Shown here in pieces: positions 1 through 10,636 of a DNA stretch of 64,000 bases. Source of the stretch: Andrena cerasifolii. Taxonomy: Eukaryota > Arthropoda > Insecta > Hymenoptera > Andrenidae. Location: positions 5,456,001 to 5,520,000 of the forward strand of contig NC_135118.1 of assembly GCF_050908995.1 (NCBI RefSeq). Reading direction: 5' to 3'. How positions within the stretch are numbered: position 1 is the stretch's first letter; each line of letters opens with the position of its first letter. The translations under genes and the position numbers were made by a program. The notes beneath the pieces are model-generated. The model had not been told where the DNA came from and ran no database searches. It was given only the letters and a program-made list of their open reading frames with translations.

Positions 1-480
1 TCCCTATGCAAATTATGTTTGTAAAAAGAAGTGAGATCCCCGTAAAAAACTTAAAAAAAAGTAAATAAAATACGCCAAGTACATACATAAAAAAGTCAAG
101 GACGAAGAAGAGTATTATCAAATAAATCACAAAAAATAGAAGATAATAATAAATATAATATTAAAAATGATCTGAAGTCATTCCCTATGCCAATTATCTT
201 TGTAAAAAGAAGTGAGCTCCCCCAAAAAACTTCAAAAGAGTAAACAAAAAATACGCCAAGTACATGAAATCAAATAAATCACAAAAGAATAGAATAATAA
301 TAATTAGAATATAAAAAAAAGATGTGAAATCAAAATGAGCTGCAAGTACATAAAGGTGCTTTCCAACTGCGCTTAAGATGACACAACTACATATACACAA
401 CTAAAATGCTGTGTTCATACATTCCATTACCCACATCGCGGACATTTTAATAATGCGAAGATAAAATGTAACATCTAGAC
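1..480 (-). repeat. Dispersed repeat, partly duplicated, running off the left edge
   Basis: This AT-rich block is a reverse-complement copy of the sequence at about 45910-46180. Shared landmarks include ATACGCCAAGTACAT, the stretch around TGTGAAATCAAAATGAGC, and ATTCCATTACCCACATCGCGG followed by GACATTTTAAT. It contains an internal direct duplication: the part near 1-100 (CCCTATGCAAATTATG, then GAAGTGAGATCC) recurs near 182-265. In the copy at 45.6-46.2 kb the family begins with a Helitron-like end, so this may be a Helitron-derived fragment. The minus strand is given because that copy reads left to right. The 68-codon frame inside is AT-rich and not credible as a gene. Confidence 0.7.
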
Positions 481-554
481 ATTTGCCTAGATGTCCGCGG
501 CCTGGAAGCCAAATACTTGGCGTGGCCAGGCAAGATCAAGGTGTCGACGAATAA

Positions 555-790
555 GAATTATTTAAAAACGCAAACTAATGAAAGTGTACTTATATGGTCA
601 GAGTTTTAAAATGACAAATTATTTGAAAACTTGCGAGAGGAAAGGTGGTATCGATGTCGATGAATGATCTTGGAATTATTTTAAAACGTAATATAATGAA
701 AATGGACTAATATTGTCATAGTTTTAAAGTGACAAATTATCTGAAAGCCTGGGAAAGGGGAGGTATGTGTATTGATGATCTGAGAATACC
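555..790. repeat. Imperfect tandem duplication of about 118 bases
   Basis: Two diverged copies follow each other, beginning at 555 and 673. Both contain, in order, GAATTATTT, TAATGAAA, ATAGTTTTAAA or AGAGTTTTAAA, TGACAAATTAT, TGAAA, and a TGATGATCT-like end. Differences are scattered, so the duplication is old. No coding content is visible. Confidence 0.65.
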
Positions 791-2286
791 TTGCAACCTA
801 AGAACTTTGCTGTATTCGGTTGGTGCTACTTTTGGACTCTAAGAGAGAAACCCTTTTTTATGAAAATTAAAAAATATACACTTCTTCGAGAATTCTTCTC
901 TAACAGTAGATACTTTAATCTCGAAAGTTCAAACTGTTCCTAACAACCTGACGCCTCATAAAATTCTACATCACCTTTATCACTGTTCAAACACTTAACC
1001 GATTAAACAGATTAGCAACAACGCCCTCATACATTATCCAAAGTCAGAAAGAACCCCTTAAAGAAATGGTAACACCCGAATGGGTTCAAATTTCAATATG
1101 ACCCGAGGTAGGTAAGTACGTACCAGGGTCGCGAAAATGAGAAAAGAAGTGGGGCAGAAAAGAGCCAATGACCATCGCAGATTTAAGAACACCGAATTCT
1201 TTCATCCCCTACAGATACCTGATCCCACTGAAAGAAGTTCTACCACGTCGATAGGCACCAAATGAAAACACGAACCGTAAAAGGGTGGGTGGAACAATCC
1301 ACCGCACCAGGCACATTCATTTCAGCCACCAGCCAGGGCAGGTAAACGATCCAAAGATTCACAGTCACCCCAGCAGGCCGTCGGCGAGGCTGCACAAAGC
1401 GATCCTAGCAATTATCGAAATCCCAATTTGCATGGCTGGCCCCTGTCAGAAGTCAAAACAATGTCCAGACCACGGGGATGATATAGATACACGGAAAGGA
1501 CTGTCATGCCAGCGGCTGACATTCGTCCTGCAGATAACCGGCTTCCGTTTCGGCCGTTTCCTGTCGCTCGACGAATGACGCATAATCCGCCTCGAAATGG
1601 GGCCGAGTCTTCCTGCAGATAGACACGCCAAAGCGAATCCCAGCGATACAACCGAGGATTTGTATCCTGCCTCGGACACAAGGATACCAGCCCCACCACC
1701 CTCCTGCTCCTTCAGCCTCAGACGTTTGTTCCAACTGCGAAAGTAAGCCCGAAAAGGAATCCCTGCGATGGTGAGAATCTTCGATAGCAAGGATAACACG
1801 TGAGCTTGCGACACAGCATCGAATATCTCGCAGAGGATACCTGGCACCATTCTGAAATCTGCAAGACGAGTGTGGGTGCACAAAGTGCAACGGAATGATT
1901 CAAGTGTCCCGGGATATAAGTTATGTAATTGTTCATTATTAGGGTATTACTTATTTGAAACGGAATTTGATTAATGACCATTTAGCCCCACTGACAGTTG
2001 AGCATATAGCGATAGTAATTTTTTATGAGTAGGATACTCTCAGGGAAAGAAAAAGAACAGTTCTGATCAGCGTAAGGCATCGAATATATGTGGGGTGGGG
2101 TGGGGCTGAAAGTCCGGCGGGTGAAAAGTCCTGAATTCAAAATCTCTATTCCTAAACAATGTATTGAGTTTCGCAGTAGGTATACTATGTAAAAGGCGAG
2201 AAGAAATGGAGGTGACCACAGAGTCTCCAGTCACTCCTCGACGTTCCACAGTGTAACGAGTGTATAGGGAAAAAATCAATTTTCCA
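791..2286. other. Stretch with no recognised feature
   Basis: From 1280 to 1900 several overlapping frames of up to 145 codons are open on both strands, but none resembles a known protein and they contradict one another. The segment is somewhat GC-richer than its surroundings and could be an untranslated or regulatory sequence or an old repeat. I see no terminal repeats or target duplications. Confidence 0.5.
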
Positions 2287-2290
2287 TTAA

Positions 2291-2700
2291 GGCGAGGTTC
2301 CAGTCGAAAAGTCGATTTTTTTTTATTTCACTTTTCGAATGTTCAACCTTTTAGGAATGCGTGTTTAAAAGGATTTGTTGAAATTCGTCAAATTCCCGAA
2401 GTTATAGGCATTTGAGTAGCGGCAAATGCATGGGTAACACCCGGCCACTTGGCACTCACGTAAAACTTTAAACGCGTTTTTCTCGAAACAGTGTCCTCAA
2501 AACGGTGGGACCTGTATCTCCAAAAGTTATTATCCGATTCGACTGAAACTTTTCTTACTTTGAGGAATATACTTCTGGCTAGGAGGGATACCAGAAAATA
2601 TACAAAAGTTGAAAATTTATAATTTTCAGAGGCGTTGAAAGGACGAAAACTATAGCGAAAAAGTGATTTCAAACTTCAAGTCTTCAATTTAAATATTTTT
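2291..2700 (+). mobile_element. Partial TTAA-flanked foldback element (GAGGTTCC family), left arm only
   Basis: After TTAA at 2287-2290 comes GGCGAGGTTCCAGTCG. The next 400 bases are homologous in the same orientation to 21353-21750. Shared landmarks are TTCGAATGTTCAACCTT, AAAAGGATTTGTTGAAATT, CCCGAAGTTATAGGCATTT, GTGGGACCTGTATCTCC and AGTTATTATCCGATTCGACT. The inverted right arm and closing TTAA are missing, so this is a truncated copy. The 94-codon minus-strand frame inside recurs in the other copy because the repeat is conserved, not because it encodes a protein. Confidence 0.7.
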
Positions 2701-4590
2701 GGAGCAGATACTTATTCTTCGTCGAAAATCGACGAAACCTTTGTTTGTAACTATTTTAATGAATCATTTAAAATTCGTAGCAATCTTCAGAAGATTGCTG
2801 CGATGAGCACCTCGTGTGAAAGCATTATTGCCTACCAATTAAACGGTAACTTTTGTCGATATAGGTAACAATCCTCCACTGGTTCCAATAGCCCGAAGCG
2901 AAACGGACGCACAAAGATGTACGACATAATATCGTTCTCGATGTACTTCAAATAATGCTTCTTCTACGCGATAGAAGCAGTCACAGTGGATGTCAAGTCG
3001 GAAACACGAGGATACGAAATAACACAAATATCTAGTTAGACTGACATATTCCTGGGAACATTCTTCCTCCCTACAGTACCTGCATTCTCTACGCGTAACA
3101 GTGAATGTCGTTTATTGTACTATAATGTAATTCCACAAAAATATTCATTTCCATAAATTTTACTATTGTCAAAAACTTAAGGAGTATCGTTTCTACTACG
3201 AAACAAACCAACAGAAAGTCATTGAAAACGTTCCAACTCTTGACGAGATCTAGAATTACGAACAGTTAGTAACAGCTAATAGAATATTCGACGATATTAA
3301 ATACACTTGCATTTTTTAAATCCCAGACAGTGCATAAATTTATTTTCGTAGTACAAAAGTGATTGTTAATTAATCGACACTTTTTTGAAAGTCGACTAAG
3401 CTCTTAGAAGATAATACGTTTAACAATGAGAATGTTTATTTATTTCGAATGTTTACAGTGTTAACTAAAAATTACGGAATCAGCCGCTAGGGCTTGTTGA
3501 TTCTCACTGTCAGCTTCGACATCCCAATTATCGCGGAAAGTTTACTACTCTATTTTCAACGAAACCCCTTTAATACCATTTTCATAAATAAAAAACATTC
3601 AGGATGGCCTTCGCTCTATTCTAGAAAAAGAAAGTATCTTTGAAATCATTCATCACACCACCACAAACAATTCGAGAATCGTGCAAACTGCCACGATGCA
3701 TACATAAAGAAGTATCAACCCTCTACTCTCCAACTTATTCCCTGGCCAATTAACCAAAGACACTTCTCGCTCCATGCCGCACTCATCAGATATAACTTAC
3801 ATACTTCGTAATGAGAAATACTACAGTAAAGTAATTGCAACCGCAAATCCAGTGACTTACTTCGTTCTAGGGATGACAAATTCTTCCAACATTTACAGGG
3901 TCTAATAATATTGCGATGCAACGTTATCGAAACTTCCGTGCGGTTCAGAGGCATGTATTAAGAATTGCGCGAGCCATTATCTGGTTCACCCTTAACATTT
4001 CACAAAATTCGAACGCGGCAGAACGTGAATATTCACGACGGGGAGGCAAACTGTCGCCGAATTATGAGTGTTTTTCCCGTCAAACAGGAAGACCGCGAGA
4101 CGGCGTGCCGCGCTAGCACAGACGAATCCAATTCGAAGGAGGAATATTAAAAGCCCCTAGTGCGTCGCGGTGACGTATCGACTCGGGAGTGCCGTCACGT
4201 CGCGACACAACGCTCGCTACAACAAAAACAGCCGCCTCAGGGGGTGGGGATTCGACTGTGCATCCGGGAGCAGATTTTCTGAGTCCTGCCAGAATGTACA
4301 CAGAGAGAGAGAGTCAGTCCAATCTTACCTATCAACCCTTCTGGAAAAAGCTTCAACCGCGCGACATTTAATATCCATAAAAAGCTTCCCGCAAGCTGAA
4401 CCAAAGCATTATTTAGCATTGACGGAGATGGCGGGGGTCAATTCAATCTGAGAATGAAAGTTAAATGGCGGGTGGCTGGGGACCAGTCCGCGTGCACACA
4501 TGTACGACTAACGATGAATACATACTGTGAAAGAGTGTCTGGGGAGCAACGCAGATCCTCTCGGTCACGTTTCCAACAGAAACCTCGAGA
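2701..4590. other. Stretch with no recognised feature
   Basis: Mostly AT-rich sequence with only short open frames that match nothing I know. A small GA-rich run lies at about 4299-4312. No inverted terminal repeats, tandem arrays or splice-linked frames were found. Confidence 0.5.
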
Positions 4591-4606
4591 ACTCTATCAC
4601 GTAGAA

Positions 4607-4912
4607 CAGGACTGTCGAACTTCCCCACTCCGAGAGCCGCACGAGTCGGGCCCCCGGGCAGCCGGTTCCCCCACTTATTTTTCTCCAGGCGTTGCACGAG
4701 ACCCGGCAGGGAGGGGAGAGTACGGCTCCCGGAGGAGAAATTCATCAGAGTGAAGTAGGTGTGGAGGGGGCCGTTCTCCTACGGCAGGAGTGTCGAACTT
4801 CCCCACTCCGAGAGCCGCACGAGTCGGGCCCCGGGTCAGCCGGTTCCCCCACTTATTTTTCTCCAGGCGTTGCACGAGACCCGGCAGGGAGAGAGTGCGG
4901 CTCCCGGAGGAG
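4607..4912 (+). mobile_element. Two head-to-tail partial copies of a hAT-like non-autonomous element
   Basis: Copy A starts at 4607 (CAGGACTGTCGAACTTCC) and copy B at 4785 (CAGGAGTGTCGAACTTCC). Both run through the same GC-rich body, with GAGAGCCGCACGAGTCGGG, CCGGTTCCCCCACTTATTTT and GCGTTGCACGAGACCCGGCA. Copy A continues to GGTGTGGAGGGGGC; copy B stops at GGAGGAG, where a GTAACCC element begins. A complete copy lies at 5352-5592. Short frames inside translate the same repeat in different phases and are not genes. Confidence 0.75.
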
Positions 4913-4913
4913 C

Positions 4914-5038
4914 GTAACCCTAACCCTTACCCGGTTAACCAAGGAAGGTTTCTGTAACCCATACTAATCGCGAGGGAACGATTCTTAAATTCTAGAAAGA
5001 ACCGAAGTAACCGGGTTAACCCGCAGCGAGCGGGTTAC
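4914..5038. mobile_element. Small element with GTAACCC inverted ends
   Basis: The segment starts GTAACCCTAACCCTTACC and ends GCAGCGAGCGGGTTAC. The ends are imperfect inverted repeats that also contain GGTTAACC-type palindromes. It abuts truncated copy B of the hAT-like repeat, but copy B does not resume on the other side, so a clean insertion is not shown. No target duplication is visible. The CCCTAACCC look is too short to be telomeric DNA. Just downstream, 5050-5072 is a near-perfect palindrome of TCTAG units. Confidence 0.45.
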
Positions 5039-5351
5039 TAGTAAAATAAGACAGTCTAGTCTAGACTAGACAGTCATTCATGGCAAGTCAGTGATATGTG
5101 AATCTACAGGCAATACATATTCAGATCAAATGAATACACAATGTTTAAAATATACGAGTATATAATCCATGCAGGATCCATTATTTTTAGAGGGTTGTTA
5201 GAAGTGGAATTTATACTTTATTTCTTAAACTTCAAGAATTACTCAACACCAATATGTTTTAGCATCAATATCTTCTACAGTCGTGTACGCGTTTCGCCTT
5301 ATAGTTTCCATTTTCTAGCATTCGAATATTTTCGACACCTAAGCCTTACAC

Positions 5352-5592
5352 CAGGAGTGTCGAACTTCCCCACTCCGAGAGCCGCACGAGTCGGGCCCCG
5401 GGCAGCCGGTTCCCCCACTTATTTTTCTCCAGGCGTTGCACGAGACCCGGCAGGGAGGGGAGAGTGCGGCTCCCGGAGGAGAAATTCATCGGAGTGAAGT
5501 AGGTGTGGAGGGGGCAGTTCTACGGCTCTACGGAGCAGGCGAAGAGGAGAAGGAGCCACTGCGGCTCGGGTGCTGCTAGTTCGACACCCCTG
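5352..5592 (+). mobile_element. Complete copy of the hAT-like non-autonomous element
   Basis: The element begins CAGGAGTGTCGAAC and ends GTTCGACACCCCTG: a 14-base terminal inverted repeat with one mismatch. CAGGGGTGTCGAAC-type ends are typical of hAT elements. The body matches 4607-4912, and its last 80 bases (TACGGAGCAGGCGAAGAGG onward) occur only here. I could not see an eight-base target duplication, so the superfamily call rests on the ends. Confidence 0.7.
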
Positions 5593-6474
5593 TTCCGTCC
5601 TTAGACAGAATTTGGTATCTGACGCCTTGAAAGAAGTGTTTATTTCAAGGTGCCAATCTTCTTAAACAAGGCGTGACTTTCCAAAGCGAGGCGCCAGTTT
5701 TCCTAGCGTGCAAGGGGATTTCAAAGGCCTCGTTGTACTCAGGCGACAAGGACCTGTAGGGCCCGATGACGGATCAGAGGTCCTCGTAGAAACAGGCCTC
5801 CCACGTCGCTGACTTTCCCACGACGAATTTTCCCTTTCCCTAATTATTAGGGGAAGACCTTATTGACACCCTGGGTGGGAGTTATGCCGGATTGCACCAA
5901 CAAAGTCGCAGGATTCGGTAAGACGAACTGAACTCCACCCACACGGAGTCCACGTTGTGTCGCGTGCTGTTCCGTAGATCAGTTGCTGTAGATTAGTACT
6001 TCATATATCCGCGTCTTAAGTTGTTGTTGTCTATACTCAGTATTATTAAAGTTAGTGCTAGGAGATACTGTGGTTACAGTCATTTCACATTCTCCCAGCC
6101 AGTCACAGTTCTCGTCGCCATTAGTTTGCCGCCGGGAAGCGTTGTTTGATAAGCAAAATTGTCAAACGCGCACCTACGTTCGCTAAGTTTAGTGAAGTAC
6201 GGTCGAAGCAACCCCTGACGTAGAAGGTAGGCTCAATGTTAACGAGTTGACTTGCGCGGGAGTCTCTAGTGAGCTATTCCACGTTAAAATGAATAGGTGA
6301 CAAATTTAGTTTCACCGAGTCTCTTCAAAATTACAGCATTTGTCGATAACCTTGCAAAAACAAAGTATGTCAAATAGTTTCCGAAATATTTAATCTTAAA
6401 TTTTCGAAAATTCAAACTAAATCGGCTGACGCGTCATCACTTAAACTATAATATCTCGGTCATTTTTAAAGATA
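5593..6474. other. Stretch with no recognised feature
   Basis: Mixed-composition sequence lying upstream of the 108-codon frame at 6475. It could be an untranslated leader, but no TATA box, initiator or splice pair stands out enough to call. Confidence 0.4.
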
Positions 6475-6801
6475 ATGCCACCGTCTTGGGTTCATTTTAA
6501 AACTGAAGGAATGTTTTCTCAACCCGTGTATAAAATATTTTGTTTATTGTTAATAATCTTAACAGTAATCGATGTCAAAGTTTCAAATCGCGATTTGACG
6601 ACGTTCCCACCCACGGTCCGGCTTGAAAAAAATACCATTCGATTCGTTAAGTCTTCAACTAATAAATGCCTTTTTCAAAAAAGTGGAGAGATTTTGGGAA
6701 CAGTTAATAAAAAAATAAAACTTACGATAGTGCACACCGCTTGGAACAGCACGAATCCCATGGTCAGTCCGCACGCACGCGTTTTTAAAACAATAGCCTA
6801 G
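6475..6801 (+). CDS. Unrecognised 108-codon frame, possible first exon
   Basis: The frame has an N-terminal hydrophobic stretch at about residues 19-33 (VYKIFCLLLIILTVI), which could act as a signal peptide if translation began at the second Met, residue 13. The rest is polar, with one NST glycosylation-like site near residue 91 and no cysteine pattern or domain I recognise. A GTCAGT hexamer within codons 96-98 could be a weak splice donor. Composition is AT-rich like the flanks and there is no visible codon bias. It may be a chance frame or repeat sequence. I give it low confidence and no function. Confidence 0.2.
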   Translation: MPPSWVHFKTEGMFSQPVYKIFCLLLIILTVIDVKVSNRDLTTFPPTVRLEKNTIRFVKSSTNKCLFQKSGEILGTVNKKIKLTIVHTAWNSTNPMVSPHARVFKTIA

Positions 6802-9068
6802 CGTAGGGAAGTATTTATATACGATGGGTTAAAACAAATTTTTCTTTCAGTGTTTTCGGTATTCTCGAGAAAAATAGTAGGAATATCTGCTACCTACTAT
6901 TGCTAATCTTTTAAATGGTGAGCTCCCTACTATTGCTAATCTTTTATATGATGAGCAATTTTTCACCACAGTAAATACAATGCCATCTTCCTAAGACCAT
7001 TAATTTATTTATTTTCTTCGTCATTTCTGTAGATTTAATTTTTATCACAGCTTCCTTTATTTTCTTGGGACACCATGACCCCATGACCCAGAACCTAACC
7101 CAGACCTAACCCCCAAATGACGTAATCCGATTAAGCCCATATATAAGGATTTCAAAGTTGGAGATTACATAAACATATTATGATATAATAGTCTAAAATA
7201 CATGAAATACTAAACTTGGACATCGTGCAAACTAATAACAATAAACACATTGGAATTTTCAAGCTTACTTTTTATTTTAAATACGAAATTGCAGATTACG
7301 TGGGTTAGATTCGGACCAAAATTATAAAGTTCGCGCGCGCCCATCTCTCTGAAACCGTATGCCAGCTGTAAACAACGACTTAAAAACAATTGACGCGCTA
7401 TTGCGGTAGGTGCGTGGGAGAGGGACGATGTACTACGAACGATCGAAATACTCATTTCTATCGCGATGTAAAAAATATGGACTAAATTCTTATTTTGATC
7501 CGATTCGCCACGGTCTACTCTATCATAGTCGACCCTCGGGACTGTGGATTTAGGTGCAACTCTGGGTGAAGACGAGATACCCTAGGCGAAGGTAAAGGAC
7601 TCACAGACGTTACAATTTTTCTCAAATAGTTTCTGAAGGAAGGTTCACGTATCCACTTCCCTTTTCCCACCATTTTCTCTGTGCCCTCCTTTTCCGTTTC
7701 TTCCTAACAATCGTCTGCTAATAACACCACTGTAAGTACTGATTCTAAGCCTCTCCACACGAAATCGATCACCTGTCGATCGATAGTAGCAGGAATTTTA
7801 ATGAAATTCAAATATGACGCAGTCTAAGTGAAATTAAGGGCGTTTAAATCACCGCTATGCTAGTTTCGAATTTATTCACAAGGTAGAGAGATTTACAATT
7901 TTCACGAATACATATTCCGAACCACTAGTAGCGAGATTTGAAACTCTTGTAACTATGTACGTATTCAGAACAAATCTACGTTCGTGTCACAATTTTAACC
8001 CAAAATGACCCTCCAAAAAATCTCTCAAAGTTTTTCACGCTAACTCTAAATCACCCTTTATTTGGACGAGGCTTAGACGTAGCTGAGCTGAGCCTCCCCT
8101 TCGCGCCATATCGCAAATATTCTGTCTTCCTTTTCCTTTCGTCACATGGTGTAGTAAGGACATTATAAGTAAACTTGTTATAAAAAAAAATCGCAACGTC
8201 TGTGGGCCCTTTAACTATTGCAAGATCCAAGTGCACTTTCGAATTCGCAGGTCCAGAAATATTCCAGCTCTCCGGTTTCGACCCCAGTGCCATTCCTTTT
8301 TCCATACTGCTTATGGTACTCGCTGCTCGGTATTCACTGCCACTCGCCGATTTCGCACGGACGAATTTAATCTACACCTGCATTCCACGGATGAATGCCT
8401 ATATCAGATATCGCGAATGCACCTTTGAGCCAGCACACATAGTGGACCGATTACCGTGTTCGAACAGCCCGGGTCCTGTGAAGCTATTCGATCAAAATAC
8501 GATTATCTGCCTCCTGTTATCCGCGATACGCACCCGTTGTGCCATCACCGTGGCACGTCCACGGTCGACGGCATTAAAAGCTCCAGTCTGATTAGAGTGG
8601 GACACTCGATCGTCGCAGAAAAATGCTGCTGAGTATGCACGCTAGTATCAAGGTCCGTGCGATTACTGGGGTAACCGGGCACGTTAAAAATTAAACCTGT
8701 ACCTTCATTTCTACTATCACTCTGTGCTAGGGGGTCAGGCCACCTTGGAGGCCCGATAGTTATAAGTAAGTTTCAGAATTTTTTTCGGCGAAGGTAGAAA
8801 ATAAACGAAGAGTTTTTTAAGGGCTTTATTCTGCATGGCTTATGGAATATGCAAAAAATTGTGACTAGTTGTTTTAAATAAAATACCGTTACTGGTGCCC
8901 TTCCATTTTTTTGAAGTTTTCGAAAAGACTCTTCACGGCTAGTAGTAGAAGTCCCGTATACTTTGACGTAGGATAAAAAACCGAAAATGTTCGTTATTTA
9001 CACGACATTCACTACAGTGGTACATAGTGATTTGTTGATGTATATTGGTTTTTGTGAAAATGACGGTA
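6802..9068. other. Stretch with no recognised feature apart from small repeats
   Basis: At 6890-6955 the phrase CTACTATTGCTAATCTTTTA occurs twice. At 7075-7120 there is a short CCATGACCC and CCTAACCC run. Around 8732 GGGGGTCAGGCCACC with GGAGGCCCG resembles the ends of the TTAA foldbacks seen elsewhere, but no TTAA precedes it. Open frames of 60-129 codons at 8050-8600 are unrecognised. Confidence 0.45.
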
Positions 9069-9560
9069 AGGTGAATGTCCCAATTTCTGCTCATTTCGTA
9101 TTTTTCTTATTATTATAAGCGTCACGTTTGTACTATAGTTGCAACAAAATAATTCGAAATTATTTGAACATTTACGCGAGTATTGCACGAGCATGGGGCT
9201 AATCAAACTGCAGCATATGCAACGAAAAACTTTTGAAATGAGAGACTCATGATTTTTCGACCGTGTTTTAGCTGGTTGTGGTAAGGAACAGGGTCACTAT
9301 TGGCATTCGATAATTGGGCAGAGAATAGTTTTTGCAGTAAAAGTTCTTATTTAATAATAAAAACAGATACCGTATTGTGTTCTGGATGCAGATTTTTTAA
9401 TATTTTTGATTATTTTAAGTAGAAAACAGGTGATTAGGTTCAGGGTCCAGTGAATCACCGTCGTATCCGCATTTCTACTCACCAAAATTTTAGCAAATAA
9501 CCTGACAATTCAATATATGCTGTAACTTCTATTTCTATTCGAAGGCATTTTATTAAATAA
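9069..9560 (+). mobile_element. Truncated copy of the AGGTGAATGTCCC inverted-repeat element
   Basis: It starts AGGTGAATGTCCCAATTTCT after TA at 9067-9068. It continues colinear with the reverse complement of about 33470-34411 and with 46963-47600, through landmarks such as GATAATTGGGCAGAGAATAG, TTGCAGTAAAAGTTCTTATT and CATTTCTACTCACCA. Homology is lost near 9560, so the other terminus is missing. At 9290-9320 the copy is uninterrupted where the 33 kb copy carries a 421-base insertion, giving the empty-site sequence. No protein is encoded. Confidence 0.8.
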
Positions 9561-10024
9561 TATTAAGCCTAAATTGTGTCTAAAATTGCCTGTAGCAATG
9601 AATCCTAAAATCCGTATCTACTTCTGTAGATAATCTATTATAGAAGATACTATTGAAATGTCAAGTGATTCGAATACAAATTGTTCAAGTTACGCTGCTA
9701 GCTAATTTGAAAAAATTGGTTCGTAGGAGCTTCGCGGGATAACACATAATTCAGCCATTTTTTTAAATATTTCTGTACAATATTTATACAATATATACAT
9801 TAAGACACAAGAAGAATAGAAATCATTTTCAACCTCATAGTATCAGAAAAAAAATCGTCTAATTTGGTACTATTTTCAGCGCCTCGGGGTGGCGTCACCC
9901 CTTAATCATTCTCGTTGCTAAATAATCGAGCGTGACGTTCCTTCATGGTCTTATGAAGTGTAATTGAGAATCCTGGGTGCAATAAAATTAATGAAGTAAT
10001 TTATTTAAGAAATGTAAAATATAT
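9561..10024. other. Stretch with no recognised gene; possible element end at 9901
   Basis: AT-rich sequence. GGCGTCACCCC at 9891-9901 followed by TTAA resembles the right end of a TTAA-flanked element, but I found no matching left end. Confidence 0.4.
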
Positions 10025-10027
10025 TAA

Positions 10028-10633
10028 CAAGGGGAGGACACCATGTGGTAGACACCGATTTTGATGAGCCTTGGCAGGGTGGATTTATGTCGAAAATAAG
10101 TAAATAGATGTCCGAGCGTTTCTGCCAATGGGCCTTAATAATAAAGATATTTACATGGAAATTATTAAAAATTTCATAGTGGCCGTGGAGTTTTAGTGGG
10201 TAAAAATCCCACACTACCCTGGCGCCCAAGGGAGATTCCCTTCTGGAAGAGTTGGGGTGTCTTTTGAAGATTTCCCCAAGTTAAAAAAAAGAATTTATAA
10301 TTTTTTTTTTAACGTGAAGATATCATCAAAGGGTTAAGATTTCCCCAAGTTAAAAAAAAGAATTTATAATTTTTTTTAACGTGAAGATATCATCAAAAGG
10401 CACCCTGACGCCTCCAGAGGGGTATTCCCCGCGGGTGCCAGGGTAGTTGTGGGATTTTTACCCACTAAAACCCCACGGCCACTATGACATTTTTAATAAT
10501 TTCCTTGTAAATATCTCTATTATCAAGGCCCATTGGCAGAAACGCTCGGACATCTATTTACTTATTTTCAACATAGATCCACCCTGCCAAGGCTCATCAA
10601 AATCGGTGTCTATCACATGGTGTTCTCCCCTTG
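10028..10633. mobile_element. Foldback element with TAA target duplication (CAAGGG ends)
   Basis: The left end CAAGGGGAGGACACCATGTG is the near-perfect inverse of the right end (CACATGGTGTTCTCCCCTTG), and pairing continues for roughly 200 bases per arm. TAA stands on both sides (10025-10027 and 10634-10636), the target-site type used by PIF/Harbinger elements. The centre holds a direct duplication (10266-10397). Mirror-image frames on the two strands are translations of the paired arms, not genes. The element is non-autonomous. Confidence 0.85.
10266..10397. repeat. Direct duplication inside the 10 kb foldback
   Basis: The phrase beginning AAGATTTCCCCAAGTTAAAA, followed by GAATTTATAA and AACGTGAAGATATCATCAAA, is present twice in a row, with only small differences in the T-run. 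It lies at the turn of the foldback, outside the paired arms. Confidence 0.8.
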
Positions 10634-10636
10634 TAA

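Noticed and set aside
1285..1890. Overlapping 95-145-codon frames as a gene
   Set aside because: Frames on both strands conflict and none shows a motif, homologous pattern or splice context I can recognise.
4914..4935. CCCTAACCC run as telomeric sequence
   Set aside because: Too short and irregular, not the TTAGG array typical of insects, and part of an element with inverted GTAACCC ends.
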